This document shows, piece after piece, positions 12,863 through 21,147 of a stretch of 64,000 bases of DNA. The translations under genes and the position numbers were made by a program. Position 1 is the stretch's first letter. Each line of letters opens with the position of its first letter. The stretch covers positions 124,001-188,000 of the forward strand of contig NZ_JADZ01000004.1 in NCBI RefSeq assembly GCF_000518645.1, read 5' to 3'. Under the pieces are notes generated by a model. That model saw only the letters and a list, made by a program, of their open reading frames with translations, had not been told where the DNA came from and searched no databases. The stretch is from Curvibacter gracilis ATCC BAA-807 (GTDB taxonomy: Bacteria; Pseudomonadota; Gammaproteobacteria; Burkholderiales; Burkholderiaceae_C).

Positions 12863-13039
12863 GTGCATCCAGACACCATTCCATCCCAACTGTTTCCAGA
12901 GGAGGAGGCGTCCAAACCCCGGCCAAAGACCAGGAGGGTCAGCGCCATGACCGTGGTCCTGATCACGGCCCTGCTCGCGCTTGGTGGGGTCGCCTTGGGC
13001 AAGTTCATCAACAGGTTTTTGAGATCTCGCAGAAAGTAG
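12863..13039 (+). CDS. 58-residue single-span membrane protein
   Basis: This frame opens at GTG 12863, just after an in-frame stop at 12857, with GGAAGG eight bases upstream. It encodes a hydrophilic, charged N-terminus (MHPDTIPSQLFPEEE), one hydrophobic span (TVVLITALLALGGVALG) and a basic tail RFLRSRRK, a topology with the tail in the cytoplasm or near the membrane face. An internal ATG at 12947 with AGGAGGG could give a 30-residue form. A hairpin GCCGCT-TCGTG-AGCGGC follows directly at 13039-13055. No family is recognised; codon use and two good ribosome sites support it. Confidence 0.55.
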   Translation: MHPDTIPSQLFPEEEASKPRPKTRRVSAMTVVLITALLALGGVALGKFINRFLRSRRK

Positions 13040-13219
13040 CCGCTTCGTGAGCGGCCCCGGCAGATCGGTGCAGGCACCGCACGCATTCGCTCGATCGCTC
13101 GCGGGTTTGAGCCGCGGTTGAAGGCGGCGGCCTTGGTTTGCGTAAAGTTGCTGGAAAACGCTGGCCCGCTCGGCTAGGCTGAACAAGCCACCTGTGCTGC
13201 CCTGGCGCAGGCCGGTCTT

Positions 13220-13900
13220 TTGCACGCCACCACGACCCTGTCGTCAGCCTCTTCAAGCGCCACCAGCCAGCTGCCCTACCTGCAGTCCCTGTACCAGTCG
13301 GGCTTGCTGACCTTGGCCAAAGCCAACAGCGGCAGCACCGCCGCTTCGGGCGGCTCGGCCACGTCTGGCGGCACGTCCAGCACGGTGGTGCAGATTTCCG
13401 ACCAGGCCCTGGCTTTGCAAGACAACGCCACCTTGCTGGGCAGCGCCACCGGCGCGGGGGCGGATCTGCCGCAGGCCCTGCAACAGCTCGATGCGCTGGC
13501 TCTCCAGGCTTCGGGCCAGGGCAGCAACAGTGGCGGCCAGGCGCTGGCAGACGTGGCCAGCGCGGCGCTGGGCCTGTCCAACAGCACCAACCTGTCCGTG
13601 CAGAACACCGATCTGGCGGGCACCTCCACCTTGCTCGGCTCGCTGGGGGTCGATTCCGGCAGCTTGCTGAGCAGCCTAGCCGATCTCTCCACCCAGTACC
13701 AGAACCAGCGCTCGCTGAGCGATCTGGGCCTGGCTGGCCGCAGCGATGCGGGCAGCAGCACGTCGTCGGGGTCGGACTCCTCATCGGATTCCACTTCGAC
13801 CACCCCCGCCAGCACCACCCTCAACGCCACCCAACAGGCGCTATCGCTCTACCAGACCCTGCAGCAGCAGGGGCTCAGTCAGCTGCTGGCCAGCGCTTGA
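13220..13900 (+). CDS. Ser/Thr/Gln-rich low-complexity protein, function unknown
   Basis: 226 residues from TTG 13220; the frame is open back to a stop at 13175, so the exact start is uncertain and no strong ribosome site is seen. The protein has a central VVQISDQALALQ segment, Leu/Gln heptad-like helices (LPQALQQLDALALQA), and a Ser/Asp/Thr-rich stretch near residues 175-200, then ends LYQTLQQQGLSQLL. There is no signal peptide, membrane span or catalytic motif. Third codon positions are overwhelmingly G or C in this frame, so it is favoured over the opposite-strand frames. It stands alone before the convergent monooxygenase gene. Confidence 0.65.
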   Translation: MHATTTLSSASSSATSQLPYLQSLYQSGLLTLAKANSGSTAASGGSATSGGTSSTVVQISDQALALQDNATLLGSATGAGADLPQALQQLDALALQASGQGSNSGGQALADVASAALGLSNSTNLSVQNTDLAGTSTLLGSLGVDSGSLLSSLADLSTQYQNQRSLSDLGLAGRSDAGSSTSSGSDSSSDSTSTTPASTTLNATQQALSLYQTLQQQGLSQLLASA

Positions 13901-13964
13901 TCGCGGCAGGGCTCACGACCTCGGCCTTCGCCTCCAAAGCGTCCCCCGCCAAAGGGTTGCTGGC

Positions 13965-16376
13965 TCAGCACGCCTGGTCATGGGCCTGGGCAAACCGGAT
14001 CATGCTCTGCAAGGCGGCCCGTGCAGAAGCCAGGTAGGCGGCCTGCAGATGGAACACATGCCAGCGCCCCTGGTAGACCTCCAGGGTGCACGCCACGCCA
14101 GCGGCTTGGGCGCGCCTGGCCAGCAGTTCGGCATCCGCCAACAGCAGTTCCTGATCGCCGACCTGCAGCAGCAGGGGCGGCAGCCCGGCCAGGTCGTCCA
14201 CGCTCGGCGCCGCGGGGGGCGCGCCATGCCAGCGCAAGCCCTGTTCCAGCCAGCCCATTCTCAGCATGGGGTCGTGCACGTGCGGGGCGGCCGCCTTGGC
14301 GGTGGCCAGCGTGGCGTCGACCACGGGCGAGATGAGCAGCATGGCCGCAGGCAGCGGTTGGCCGCGTTGCTTCAAGGCCTGTGCCAGTGACAGCGCCAGG
14401 GCACCGCCGGCCGAGTCGCCCGCCAGCACGATGCGCTGGGCCGGCCAACCCTGCTGAAGCAAGCCCTCGTAAGCGGCAAGCGCGTCCTCGAGCGGGGCAG
14501 GGTGGGGATGCTCAGGCGCCAGGCGATAGTCCGGCACATGAACGGTGAAGCCGCCATCGCGTGCCAGGCGGGTGGTGATACTGCGGTGGCTTGTCGGGCC
14601 GCCCAGGCAAAAGGCCCCGCCGTGCAGGTACAGCACTGCGGTGCCCCTGTCATCCCTTTGGGGCGCCAACACCTGGGTGGGTACCCCGCCCAAGGTGTGC
14701 CGCTCGCTCAGCACCCCACCCACGCCCGGCATGAGGGGCGACAACAGGGCCACCACGCCGCGCTGCACCTTGGGCCCAAAAGGCGGGCCGATCAGGGTGC
14801 GGAAGCTGAGCTGCAAGAACTTCCGCAGCAAGTGGGCCTGGAGGCTTTCGACAGCGCTTTGCGGGGGCGCCACGGCCACACCCAGGCCGGGGCCGCGTGG
14901 CCGTTCGAAGCGGTAGGCCCCCAGGCTGGAATGGCGCGTCTGCCAGCGGTAGGTGAAGGTGAAGCCGGGCCAGTTGGTGGTGCTGTGGCCGTTGGCATCG
15001 GTGTACCAGGTGGTGCAGCCGTTCCACACCGTGCGACGCAGGGCCTCCCGCATCTGCAGGGCATGCGCGCGGTAGCGGCGGGCATCCACCTCGATGGCGG
15101 CGGCCCCCACACGCCGCGCGGCGCGGATGCAGCGCATCACATGGGCGATCTGGCTCTCGATCATGTAGACGATCGAGTTGTGGCCCAGGTTGGTGTTGGG
15201 CCCATACAGCATGAAGAAGTTGGGGAACCCGGCCACCGTCATCCCCAGGTAGGCCGCCGCGCCGTCGCGCCAGGCCTCGTTCAGGTCCAGGCCGGCCTTG
15301 CCGGTGATGCGCATGGGCGACAGGAACTGGGTCGCGGCAAAGCCGGTGCCGTACACGATCACATCGACCGGGTGGCGCTGGCCGTCCAGGGTCTCGATGC
15401 TGTCCGGGTGCACGCGCCGGATGCCTGTGGTGTGCAGCTTGACGTTGGGTCGGGCCATGGTGGCCAGGTACTCGCTGCTCAGCAGGATGCGTTTGCACCC
15501 GATGGGGTAGTCAGGCGTCAGTTGCTGGCGCAGATCGGCCTGAGGCACCTGGGCCATCAGCATGCGCTGGAAGGGCGCGCCCACGGCCCCCTTCATCAAG
15601 CCCTTGAAGCGCGTGAACGCCAGGGCCCGCGACTCGTACTTCAGGTAGATCCAGGCCCGGTGCAACGCTGCCGCTCCGGGAAGCAGGCGGAACAACTGCT
15701 TTTCGAGGGGGCTGTAGGGCCGGTCCGGCCTGGGCATCATGTACGCCGGTGAGCGCTGGAACACATGCAAGCTGCCTGCCTGTGGCGCGATGGCCGGCAC
15801 GAACTGGATGGCCGAGGCCCCCGTGCCCACCACGGCCACGCGTCGGCCCGCCAGCGACACGGCGTGGTCCCAGTGCGCTGAGTGAAAGCTGGGCCCCTTG
15901 AAGCTCGCCATGCCCTCCAGCGCCGGCAGGGCCGGGCGGCTCAGCTGGCCGGTGCCGCTGATGAGCCATGTGCAGTCGAAGACCCGGCCATCGGTCAGGG
16001 TGACCCGCCACAGGCAAGCCCCTTCGTCATAGGTGGCCGAGGCTACTTCGCAGCCAAAGCGGATGTGTGGATGCAGCTCGTACCGGGTGGCGCAGTGCCG
16101 CAGATAGGCATGGATCTCGGCCTGGGGCGCGAACACGCGTGACCAATGGGGGTTGGGCTCGAAAGAGAACGAGTACAGGTGCGAGGGCACATCGCAGGCC
16201 GCACCTGGGTAGGCGTTGTCACGCCACACGCCGCCCACGTCCTGAGACTTCTCCACGATCAGAAAGTCGTGGATCCCCGCCTTGCGCAGGGCGATGGCCA
16301 TCCCCAGGCCGGCAAAGCCGGTGCCGATGATGAGGGCGGAAAGAGGGGGCGTGCTGCGGCTGTCAGGCGAGGTCAT
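13965..16376 (-). CDS. Baeyer-Villiger-type flavin monooxygenase fused to alpha/beta hydrolase
   Basis: 803 residues in one frame. The N-terminal half (about 1-510) is a class B flavoprotein monooxygenase: FAD motif GTGFAGLG near residue 18, a second Rossmann site VVGTGASA, and the Baeyer-Villiger fingerprint FKGPSFHSAHWD near residues 155-167. The C-terminal part (about 540-803) is a hormone-sensitive-lipase-type esterase with HGGAFCLGG near 583 and nucleophile motif GDSAGG near 652. ATG 16376 has GGAGA upstream and begins just before the FAD site; the open frame beyond it to 16745 is non-coding in character. The fusion suggests ketone to ester or lactone, then hydrolysis, on one polypeptide. 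The AraC regulator is divergent. Confidence 0.88.
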   Translation of the reverse strand: MTSPDSRSTPPLSALIIGTGFAGLGMAIALRKAGIHDFLIVEKSQDVGGVWRDNAYPGAACDVPSHLYSFSFEPNPHWSRVFAPQAEIHAYLRHCATRYELHPHIRFGCEVASATYDEGACLWRVTLTDGRVFDCTWLISGTGQLSRPALPALEGMASFKGPSFHSAHWDHAVSLAGRRVAVVGTGASAIQFVPAIAPQAGSLHVFQRSPAYMMPRPDRPYSPLEKQLFRLLPGAAALHRAWIYLKYESRALAFTRFKGLMKGAVGAPFQRMLMAQVPQADLRQQLTPDYPIGCKRILLSSEYLATMARPNVKLHTTGIRRVHPDSIETLDGQRHPVDVIVYGTGFAATQFLSPMRITGKAGLDLNEAWRDGAAAYLGMTVAGFPNFFMLYGPNTNLGHNSIVYMIESQIAHVMRCIRAARRVGAAAIEVDARRYRAHALQMREALRRTVWNGCTTWYTDANGHSTTNWPGFTFTYRWQTRHSSLGAYRFERPRGPGLGVAVAPPQSAVESLQAHLLRKFLQLSFRTLIGPPFGPKVQRGVVALLSPLMPGVGGVLSERHTLGGVPTQVLAPQRDDRGTAVLYLHGGAFCLGGPTSHRSITTRLARDGGFTVHVPDYRLAPEHPHPAPLEDALAAYEGLLQQGWPAQRIVLAGDSAGGALALSLAQALKQRGQPLPAAMLLISPVVDATLATAKAAAPHVHDPMLRMGWLEQGLRWHGAPPAAPSVDDLAGLPPLLLQVGDQELLLADAELLARRAQAAGVACTLEVYQGRWHVFHLQAAYLASARAALQSMIRFAQAHDQAC

Positions 16377-16487
16377 GGTGTGTCTCCGGGGGCTTTGTTG
16401 TTGGCGGTGCGGCGTGCCCATGGGGCTTCGATGTGCCTCCAAGGTGGCGCCATGTTCGGCGTCAACCCGGCAAATGCCCATGCTTCC

Positions 16488-16516
16488 TTCGGCCAGAAAC
16501 TTTATTATTTCGGCCA
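16488..16516. promoter_or_regulatory. Direct repeats upstream of the AraC regulator
   Basis: TTCGGCCA occurs at 16488-16495 and 16509-16516, 21 bases apart start to start, about two helical turns, in the gap between the monooxygenase and AraC genes. AraC proteins usually bind direct repeats with this spacing. The role is inferred. Confidence 0.4.
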
Positions 16517-16543
16517 TTGGCAACTGGCTACGGGAAACACCTG

Positions 16544-17581
16544 ATGAGCTTCTGGAACTTCGCCCGCGGGCCGGCAAGTGTTCGATTGCTGCTCGACTTC
16601 GGCCAGCATCGGGGGCTTTCAGCGCATGAGTTGCTGGCGGGCAGCAAGATCTCCCCCAGCCAACTCGACGACCCCAACACCGAGCTCGCAGCCACCCAGG
16701 AGTTGAAGGTGGTCGAGAACCTGTTGCGCCTGTTGCGCCACCCACCCGGGCTGGGGTTGGAGGTGGGGCAGTGCTACCGCTTTTCCACCTTCGGGCTGTG
16801 GGGCTACGGCCTGGTGTGCAGCGCGACCCTGGGCGAGGCCCTGTCGCGTGCGCTGCGCTTTGTGCAGCTCACCTATGCCTACTCGGTCATCGAGGAGGGC
16901 CTCCAGCCGGGGACCAAGGCCGACACCTGCTGGCTGCGATTGCGTCCCCCCGAGCTGGGCACCGGCTTGAGCCGCTTCCTGGTGGAGCGAGACCTGGCCG
17001 CTGCCGCCACGCTGATGTGCGAATTGGGCGGCCCCCACTTTTCGCTGCGCCGCATCGAGCTGCCCGCCGGGCGGGGGCGGGCGTTTCGGCCCTCGGCCAG
17101 CCTCACCGCCCTGGGTGGGGCGCCCCTGACCTATGGGGCGACCGGCTACGGTCTGGCGTTCGACGCGGCGTGGCTGGCGCTCAAGCTGCCCAGCGCCAAC
17201 CCCACCTCTGCCGCCATGTGCGACGAGATGTGCACCCAGTTGCTCGAACGCCGCAGGGTGCGCGCCGGCACCGCCACCCTGGTGCGCCAGGTGATGGCCA
17301 GTACGCCACAGCACGAGCGCCCCACCATCAGCCGCCTGGCCGACATCACCAGCACCAGCCAACGCACCCTGAGGCGCCGCCTGCGTGGCGAGGGCACCAC
17401 GTTTCGGGCCCTCATGGCGTCAGCGCAGTCCAACGAAGCGGCCCAATTGCTGGGCGACGGATCGCTGTCGATCTCGGCCATTGCCGAACGGCTGGGCTAT
17501 GCAGACCTGTCGAGCTTTTCCCAGGCCTTCAAGCGCTGGCATGGGGTGTCACCATCCTTGTACCGGCGGCAAAACAGCTGA
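16544..17581 (+). CDS. AraC-family transcriptional regulator (OruR/ArgR-like type)
   Basis: 345 residues from ATG 16544 (MSFWNFARGPASVRLLLDF). The N-terminal effector domain (about 15-200) is of the arabinose-binding-like type found in OruR and related regulators, with GLEVGQCYRFSTFGLWGYG. The C-terminal double helix-turn-helix (about 245-345) has ISRLADITSTSQRTLRRRLRGE and IAERLGYADLSSFSQAFKRW. It is divergent from the monooxygenase-esterase fusion and is its probable activator. Upstream in-frame starts back to 16433 lack coding character. The effector, perhaps a ketone or lipid-like substrate, is unknown. Confidence 0.9.
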   Translation: MSFWNFARGPASVRLLLDFGQHRGLSAHELLAGSKISPSQLDDPNTELAATQELKVVENLLRLLRHPPGLGLEVGQCYRFSTFGLWGYGLVCSATLGEALSRALRFVQLTYAYSVIEEGLQPGTKADTCWLRLRPPELGTGLSRFLVERDLAAAATLMCELGGPHFSLRRIELPAGRGRAFRPSASLTALGGAPLTYGATGYGLAFDAAWLALKLPSANPTSAAMCDEMCTQLLERRRVRAGTATLVRQVMASTPQHERPTISRLADITSTSQRTLRRRLRGEGTTFRALMASAQSNEAAQLLGDGSLSISAIAERLGYADLSSFSQAFKRWHGVSPSLYRRQNS

Positions 17582-17611
17582 GCCCATTTTTGACCTGATC
17601 CATCGACAGCC

Positions 17612-18535
17612 TCAAGCCTTGAACACCACACTCTGCCGCGGGCGCTCGTCCACCGTCAGCGAGAACACGTCCGGCCGTGCATAGTGGCCCACCACATCGA
17701 AGTCGTAGCGGGCACGGGTCAGCTCGGCGGTGTCGATCTGGGCCACCAGCAAGCCGGTTTCGTGCTTGAGCGGGCCGGCCAACACATCGCCCAGGGGGCC
17801 CACGATCATGCTGTTGCCGCCGATCAGGGGCAGTTCGGGGTCCCAGTGCGGGGCGTTCACGCCCAGGGCCTGGGGTGAGGGCTGCACCTGGCAGGCGCTG
17901 ATCACAAAGCAACGCCCCTCGTGGGCGATGTGGCGCATCGACGACTGCCAGATGTCGCGCGCGTCCACGGTGGGGGCGCACCAGATCTGCACGCCCTTGG
18001 CGTACATGGCGGTGCGCAGCAGGGGCATGTGGTTCTCCCAGCAGATCACGGCGCCGACGCGGCCGGCGGGCGTGTCCAGCACCGGCAGGGTGGAACCATC
18101 GCCCTGGCCCCAGATCAGCCGCTCGGTGCCCGTGGGCATGAGCTTGCGGTGCTTGGCCACCAGCCCCCCTTCAGGGGCGAAGAACAGGGCGGTGCAGTAC
18201 AAGGTGTTGCCTGCGCGCTCGATCACGCCGATCACGATGTGGGCCTGGCAGCGTTCGGCCAGGCCGGCCAGCGCCTCGGTCTCGGGGCCGGGCACATCGA
18301 TGGCGTTGTTGTAGTAGCGCTCGAAGGCCTCCCGTCCTTCGGGCAGGCGGTAGCCCAGGTAGGTGCCGAAGCCCTCGCCCTTGGGGTAGCCGCCCAGCAA
18401 GGCCTCGGGCATCACCACCAGGCTGGCGCCGGCGGCGCGGATGGCATCCTCATGCGACAGGATCTGCGCCAGGGTGGCGGCCTTGCCCTCGGGGTGGGCG
18501 CCGATTTGCAGCGCGGCAACAGTGGATCGGGTCAT
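17612..18535 (-). CDS. Nitrilase
   Basis: 307 residues. The carbon-nitrogen hydrolase catalytic triad is visible: Glu44 in VMPEALLGG, Lys131 in HRKLMPT and Cys165 in VICWEN. The [11 protein letters not shown] segment after the lysine is typical of true nitrilases, which convert nitriles to carboxylic acids and ammonia as helical oligomers in the cytosol. ATG 18535 fits the family N-terminus; an upstream alternative start at 18559 adds only MLFRKRVH. It faces a divergent LysR regulator across a 68-bp gap with a clear dyad, suggesting substrate-induced expression. A second nitrilase of the Nit1C type lies 5 kb away. Confidence 0.9.
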   Translation of the reverse strand: MTRSTVAALQIGAHPEGKAATLAQILSHEDAIRAAGASLVVMPEALLGGYPKGEGFGTYLGYRLPEGREAFERYYNNAIDVPGPETEALAGLAERCQAHIVIGVIERAGNTLYCTALFFAPEGGLVAKHRKLMPTGTERLIWGQGDGSTLPVLDTPAGRVGAVICWENHMPLLRTAMYAKGVQIWCAPTVDARDIWQSSMRHIAHEGRCFVISACQVQPSPQALGVNAPHWDPELPLIGGNSMIVGPLGDVLAGPLKHETGLLVAQIDTAELTRARYDFDVVGHYARPDVFSLTVDERPRQSVVFKA

Positions 18536-18587
18536 GTGAACTCGCTTTCGAAACAACAAGGTGATTGCGTCATCCTCGGCCTTTGGC

Positions 18588-18609
18588 GATCATCAATCAA
18601 CCGATGATC
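18588..18609. promoter_or_regulatory. Dyad in the nitrilase/LysR gap
   Basis: Perfect 7-bp arms GATCATC (18588-18594) and GATGATC (18603-18609) with an 8-base spacer. The right arm covers the first possible LysR start codon (18604), so the site may be autoregulatory, or the regulator may start at 18622. Binding is inferred. Confidence 0.45.
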
Positions 18610-19542
18610 AGACAAGCTGATATGAACGACATGAATATCGACAGCGTCGACCTGAACCTGCTCAAGGTGTTGCAGGCCTTGCACGAGGAGGGCACGGCCG
18701 GCCGGGCCGCCATCCGGCTGGGGGTCACGCAATCGGCCGTCAGCGCAGCGCTGGGCCGGCTGCGCGCCCTGTATGGCGACCCCTTGTTCGAGCGCACCGG
18801 CCGCGGCCTGCGCCCCACCCCCAAGGCCGAGGAACTGCGCCCCCTGATCGCCGATGCCCTGCAAAAGCTGCGGCAAAGCCTGGCCCTGGCCCAGCCCGGG
18901 GGCACCAGCCTGGCCGGGCGCACCGTGGTGCTGGGCCTGTCGGACGACCACGAGATGGCCTTGGGGCGCAGGCTCATCGACCGCCTTCAGCAGGCAGCAC
19001 CCGGCCTGCGTCTGGTGCTGCGCCAGACCCACAGCGGCCTGGCCGCCGACATGCTGATGGACCGGCGCATCGACCTCAGCCTGGGCGCCGGCACGGGCAG
19101 CTCACGCACCCTGGCGCGCCAGGTGCTGGGCACCGGCCGTTATGCCTGCGTGATGGACCCTGCACAGGCCCCGGCCGGGCCCCTGGGGCTGGAGGACTAC
19201 CTGCGCCGCCCGCACCTGCTGATCTCATCGGGCGGCTTTGTGGGGGTGGTGGACGAGGCCTTGGCCGCCCAGGGCTTGAGCCGGCACATCGAGGCCTCCA
19301 CCAGCCACTTTGCCGCCTTGCCCCACCTGCTGCGCGGCAGCACGGCCCTGGCCACCCTGCCCGAGCACGCGGCCCGGGCCCTGGCGGCGCTGGGCATTCT
19401 GGTGTGCCTGCCTTGCCCGATCGAGCTGCCCCGCTATTCCATCGAACTGGCCTGGCGCAGCAGCAGCCTGCGCGACCCGGCGCTGCAGAGCTTGAAGACG
19501 CATCTGATGGAGGTGGCCCAAGGCCTTTATGCGCCGGCCTGA
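18604..19542 (+). CDS. LysR-family transcriptional regulator of the nitrilase gene
   Basis: About 312 residues. Three ATGs are possible (18604, 18622, 18631); family alignment best fits the region MNIDSVDLNLLKVLQAL, so the true start may be 18622 or 18631. The helix-turn-helix is GRAAIRLGVTQSAVSAALGRLR with DPLFERTGRGLRPT after it, and the NodD/LinR-type effector domain fills the rest. It is divergent from the nitrilase gene and shares a dyad with it, so control of nitrile hydrolysis is likely. No good ribosome site separates the candidate starts. Confidence 0.88.
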   Translation: MIRQADMNDMNIDSVDLNLLKVLQALHEEGTAGRAAIRLGVTQSAVSAALGRLRALYGDPLFERTGRGLRPTPKAEELRPLIADALQKLRQSLALAQPGGTSLAGRTVVLGLSDDHEMALGRRLIDRLQQAAPGLRLVLRQTHSGLAADMLMDRRIDLSLGAGTGSSRTLARQVLGTGRYACVMDPAQAPAGPLGLEDYLRRPHLLISSGGFVGVVDEALAAQGLSRHIEASTSHFAALPHLLRGSTALATLPEHAARALAALGILVCLPCPIELPRYSIELAWRSSSLRDPALQSLKTHLMEVAQGLYAPA

Positions 19543-19596
19543 GCCCCTCTGCGGCTCTATCCGGTGCGGCTCGGCACACCGCTCAGACCGGGGTGC

Positions 19597-20895
19597 CTAC
19601 AGCGCGGCCAACGGGACGGCCCACATCCCTTCGCCAAAGGAAAGCGCCTTGTCCCCGTCATAGAGCACGATGCCGGCGATGAAGTCACGGCCCGTGTGCT
19701 CCTTGAGCCGCCGAAGCCCCTTGAAATCGGCGGCAGACACGGTGGCTGCGGCCTTGACCTCGATGCCAAGCACCTCGCGCAGGGGAGACTCCAGAACGAA
19801 ATCCACCTCCACCTGGTCCTTGTCGCGGTAGTGGGCGAGGTACCAGGGGTCGTCGTTCAAGGCCAGGTTCTTGCGCAGCTCGGCGTACACCCAGGTTTCC
19901 AGAACCGCGCCCCAGCGCTCCCGGTGCTTGCTGAGCATGGCGGGGGTCAGTCGCATCAGGGCCGCTTGGAGGCCCGCATCCAGAAAATGCAGTTTCGGCG
20001 TCTTGATCAGGCGCACCAGCTCATTGCGGCCCCAGGCAGGCAAGCGCTGCACCAGAAACAGCTTTTCGAGAATTCCGAGGTATTTCTCCACCGTGCGTGC
20101 GTCCATCGAGAGCTGAGCGCCGATTTGCGTCGCATTGAAGAGCTGGCCACAGTGGGCTGCCGCCACCTCCAGCAAACGAGGGATGTGGCTCAGATGCTCG
20201 AGCTGGGCAATGTCCTGCACGTCCCGCTCCACCAGGGCCTGGATATAGGCCTTGGCCCATGCGCTGCGCCGCGCAGGGGTGGCGCGAGAGCGCATTTCGG
20301 GATACCCCCCAGCCAGGACGTTCAAAACCATGTCACGCTGCCCATTCACTTCAGGTGCCACCCAGCTGGGGTGCGAGAGGGGCCAGTCATGCGCCTGCGC
20401 GCGACGCAGGAAGTCGCTCTGTCGCCCCTGCAACTCACTTTGTGACAGAGGCAGCAGGGTATGCACCTCCATGCGGCCTGCCAAACTGTCGGCAATCGAG
20501 GGCAGGGCCAGCAGGTTGGCGGAACCCGTGAGCAGAAACCGACCGGGGCGGCGGTCTTGGTCGATGGACAGCTTGAGCGCAAGAAGCAACTCGGGCGCAC
20601 GCTGCACTTCGTCAATGATGGCCCGGTCAAGTTGGCGCAGCAGCCCCACCGGGTCGACCCGCGCGGCCTCCAAAACCGCAGGATCGTCCAGCGTGAGGTA
20701 GGTCATCCGTTCTGGCGGGTTCTGCAGCACCGGATCATCTGGGGACAGAGGCGGTCTCCCTTGTGCAAACTGCCTGACCAAGGTGGTTTTTCCGCATTGG
20801 CGGGGGCCGTTCACCAACACGGCTGGCGTATCCTGCAGCGCAACGCTGACTTGCGCAGTCAAGTGACGGTGGATCAGCTCCGGTGGTGTGGGCAT
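19597..20895 (-). CDS. AAA-type ATPase with DUF4143 domain
   Basis: 432 residues. The Walker A motif GPRQCGKTT is near residues 30-38 and a Walker B-like IIDEVQRAPELL follows; FLLTGSANLL is the sensor region. The C-terminal half is the DUF4143 domain, with a nuclease-like segment (KDQVEVDFVLES, GIEVKAA) resembling the PD-(D/E)XK core. These AAA_14/DUF4143 proteins are very common, often horizontally acquired, and have no settled function; roles as toxin-like or DNA-related ATPases have been suggested. A 23-bp repeat array begins 49 bp upstream of the start. It has no obvious partner gene. Confidence 0.88.
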   Translation of the reverse strand: MPTPPELIHRHLTAQVSVALQDTPAVLVNGPRQCGKTTLVRQFAQGRPPLSPDDPVLQNPPERMTYLTLDDPAVLEAARVDPVGLLRQLDRAIIDEVQRAPELLLALKLSIDQDRRPGRFLLTGSANLLALPSIADSLAGRMEVHTLLPLSQSELQGRQSDFLRRAQAHDWPLSHPSWVAPEVNGQRDMVLNVLAGGYPEMRSRATPARRSAWAKAYIQALVERDVQDIAQLEHLSHIPRLLEVAAAHCGQLFNATQIGAQLSMDARTVEKYLGILEKLFLVQRLPAWGRNELVRLIKTPKLHFLDAGLQAALMRLTPAMLSKHRERWGAVLETWVYAELRKNLALNDDPWYLAHYRDKDQVEVDFVLESPLREVLGIEVKAAATVSAADFKGLRRLKEHTGRDFIAGIVLYDGDKALSFGEGMWAVPLAAL

Positions 20896-20943
20896 CGCAT
20901 CCAGGTGGGGGTTGGGAGATGCGTCTGATTATGCATCATGGTA

Positions 20944-21035
20944 CCGTCCAAACCAACATTAATATACCGTCCAAAACGACATTGATTCTCCGTCTAAATC
21001 AACATTATGTGTCCGTCCAGATCTACATTGGTGCC
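20944..21035. repeat. Four tandem 23-bp repeats in an AT-rich patch
   Basis: Units begin at 20944, 20967, 20990 and 21013, an exact period of 23. Every copy has CCGTC at offset 0 and ACATT at offset 12; the middle is A-rich and the last six bases vary. A degenerate fifth copy may begin at 20921 (GCGTCT). The patch is much richer in A and T than the genes around it. The arrangement resembles repeated transposase-binding sites at an insertion-sequence end (IS21-like ends are built this way) or an operator array for the DUF4143 gene. No transposase gene is present. Confidence 0.75.
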
Positions 21036-21147
21036 ATCAAAAAGCCGGTCGATGACCGAAACACCTGGCCCTGCCCGGCGCACGGCCAAGGGCATTCAGC
21101 TGCCTTGCACCACCTGAACGCCTCGAATCCCCTCGAATTGCCTCGCT

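Noticed and set aside
12723-12950. 75-codon plus-strand frame before the small membrane protein
   Set aside because: No ribosome site, mixed codon use, and it overlaps the better supported frame at 12863 out of phase.
16377-16745. Upstream extension of the monooxygenase frame adding 123 codons
   Set aside because: It overlaps the AraC gene and its control region, the translation is Arg/Ser/Gly-rich, and ATG 16376 has a proper ribosome site before the FAD motif.
20944-21035. 23-bp repeats as a CRISPR array
   Set aside because: Units are contiguous with no spacers, are only partly conserved and have no cas genes nearby.
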